Assembly: GCA_938041275.1 (NCBI GenBank)
Contig: CALISH010000043.1
Location: 1-44,653, forward strand
Reading direction: 5' to 3'
Length of the DNA stretch: 44,653 nt
Source of the DNA: an uncultured Solobacterium sp.
GTDB taxonomy: Bacteria; Bacillota_I; Bacilli_A; Erysipelotrichales; Erysipelotrichaceae
The notes under the pieces were generated by a model. It was not told the DNA's origin and ran no database searches. It was given only the letters and a program-made list of their open reading frames with translations. Both the position numbers and the translations under genes were made by a program. Below are positions 44,600 to 44,653 of this stretch, piece after piece (positions within the stretch are counted from its first letter, which is position 1; each line of letters begins with the position of its first letter).

Positions 44600-44653
44600 A
44601 TCGAGTAGGAGGAAGTTTTAAAGAGTTTTAAAACTTCCGACCTCTCACACCAC
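44600..44653 (-). mobile_element. 3' end of a group II intron (domain VI)
   Basis: Read on the minus strand, GAGAGG (44646-44641) pairs with CCT-A-CTC (44609-44603), leaving A44606 bulged as the branch point. Inside, a perfect 12-bp helix GGAAGTTTTAAA / TTTAAAACTTCC (44611-44622 with 44627-44638) forms the distal stem. The bulged A is followed by CTCGAT, so the intron should end in AT at 44601-44600, 7 nt counting the A. The preceding GTGGTGT fits the run-out of domain V. The remainder of the intron, including any maturase gene, lies beyond the right edge. Confidence 0.7.

Noticed and set aside
1..44653. CRISPR array or rRNA operon
   Set aside because: No regularly spaced repeats and no rRNA sequence were recognised anywhere in the window.

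Overview
The window is a chromosomal stretch of a low-GC Firmicute, most plausibly Erysipelotrichia-like (inferred, not proven). Reasons: strong AGGAGG ribosome sites almost everywhere, a paired GlgC/GlgD ADP-glucose pyrophosphorylase, GdpP, DUF2232 and Bce-type transporter genes, and a B. subtilis-like origin-proximal gene order (yybS-gdpP-rplI-dnaB and walJ-htrA-like-rlmH). Nearly all genes are on the minus strand. Several promoters carry a TGn-extended -10.

Left arm (1-18.0 kb): carbon storage. glgC-glgD-glgA (79-3802), glgB-pulA (11774-15717) and a phosphoglucomutase gene (15858-17540) cover glucose-1-phosphate supply, ADP-glucose synthesis, chain extension, branching and debranching. secA sits 3 bp behind pulA. 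Between the glg blocks lie ung, an exported DUF885 peptidase-like protein, a conserved lipoprotein and an FMN/FAD fumarate-reductase-like lipoprotein. ptsH (HPr) follows at 17.6 kb.

Middle (18.0-30.4 kb): a replication/cell-envelope block reading yybS, gdpP, rplI, dnaB, a LysM-G5-M23 protein, walJ, an HtrA-like PDZ protein and rlmH. The M23 domain has lost two of three zinc ligands, and the HtrA-like protein has lost all three catalytic residues, so two neighbouring envelope 'enzymes' look like pseudoenzymes. Upstream are a VanZ-like gene, tRNA-Pro(CGG), a PatB/MalY C-S lyase, a processive glycosyltransferase and a second VanZ gene.

Right arm (30.6-44.65 kb): accessory DNA. A BceRS-BceAB-type two-component/ABC module (with a putative TCACA-N4-TGTGA operator) plus a TraX-like gene is followed by two small genes, then a complete Wadjet plasmid-defence operon jetA-B-C-D (36714-43240). 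The Wadjet operon is bordered on both sides by wreckage. Downstream of jetD is a 32-codon stub of an OLD/RecF-like ATPase that stops just before its P-loop. Upstream of jetA is a decayed gene broken by two stops and a frameshift, then a dead IS200-type element (lost start codon, frameshift in a C5 run, both subterminal hairpins visible). At the very edge is the 3' end of a group II intron (domain VI with bulged branch-point A). Together these read as a defence island under turnover. No wholly new system is proven; the decayed jetA-adjacent gene and the two pseudoenzymes are the best leads.
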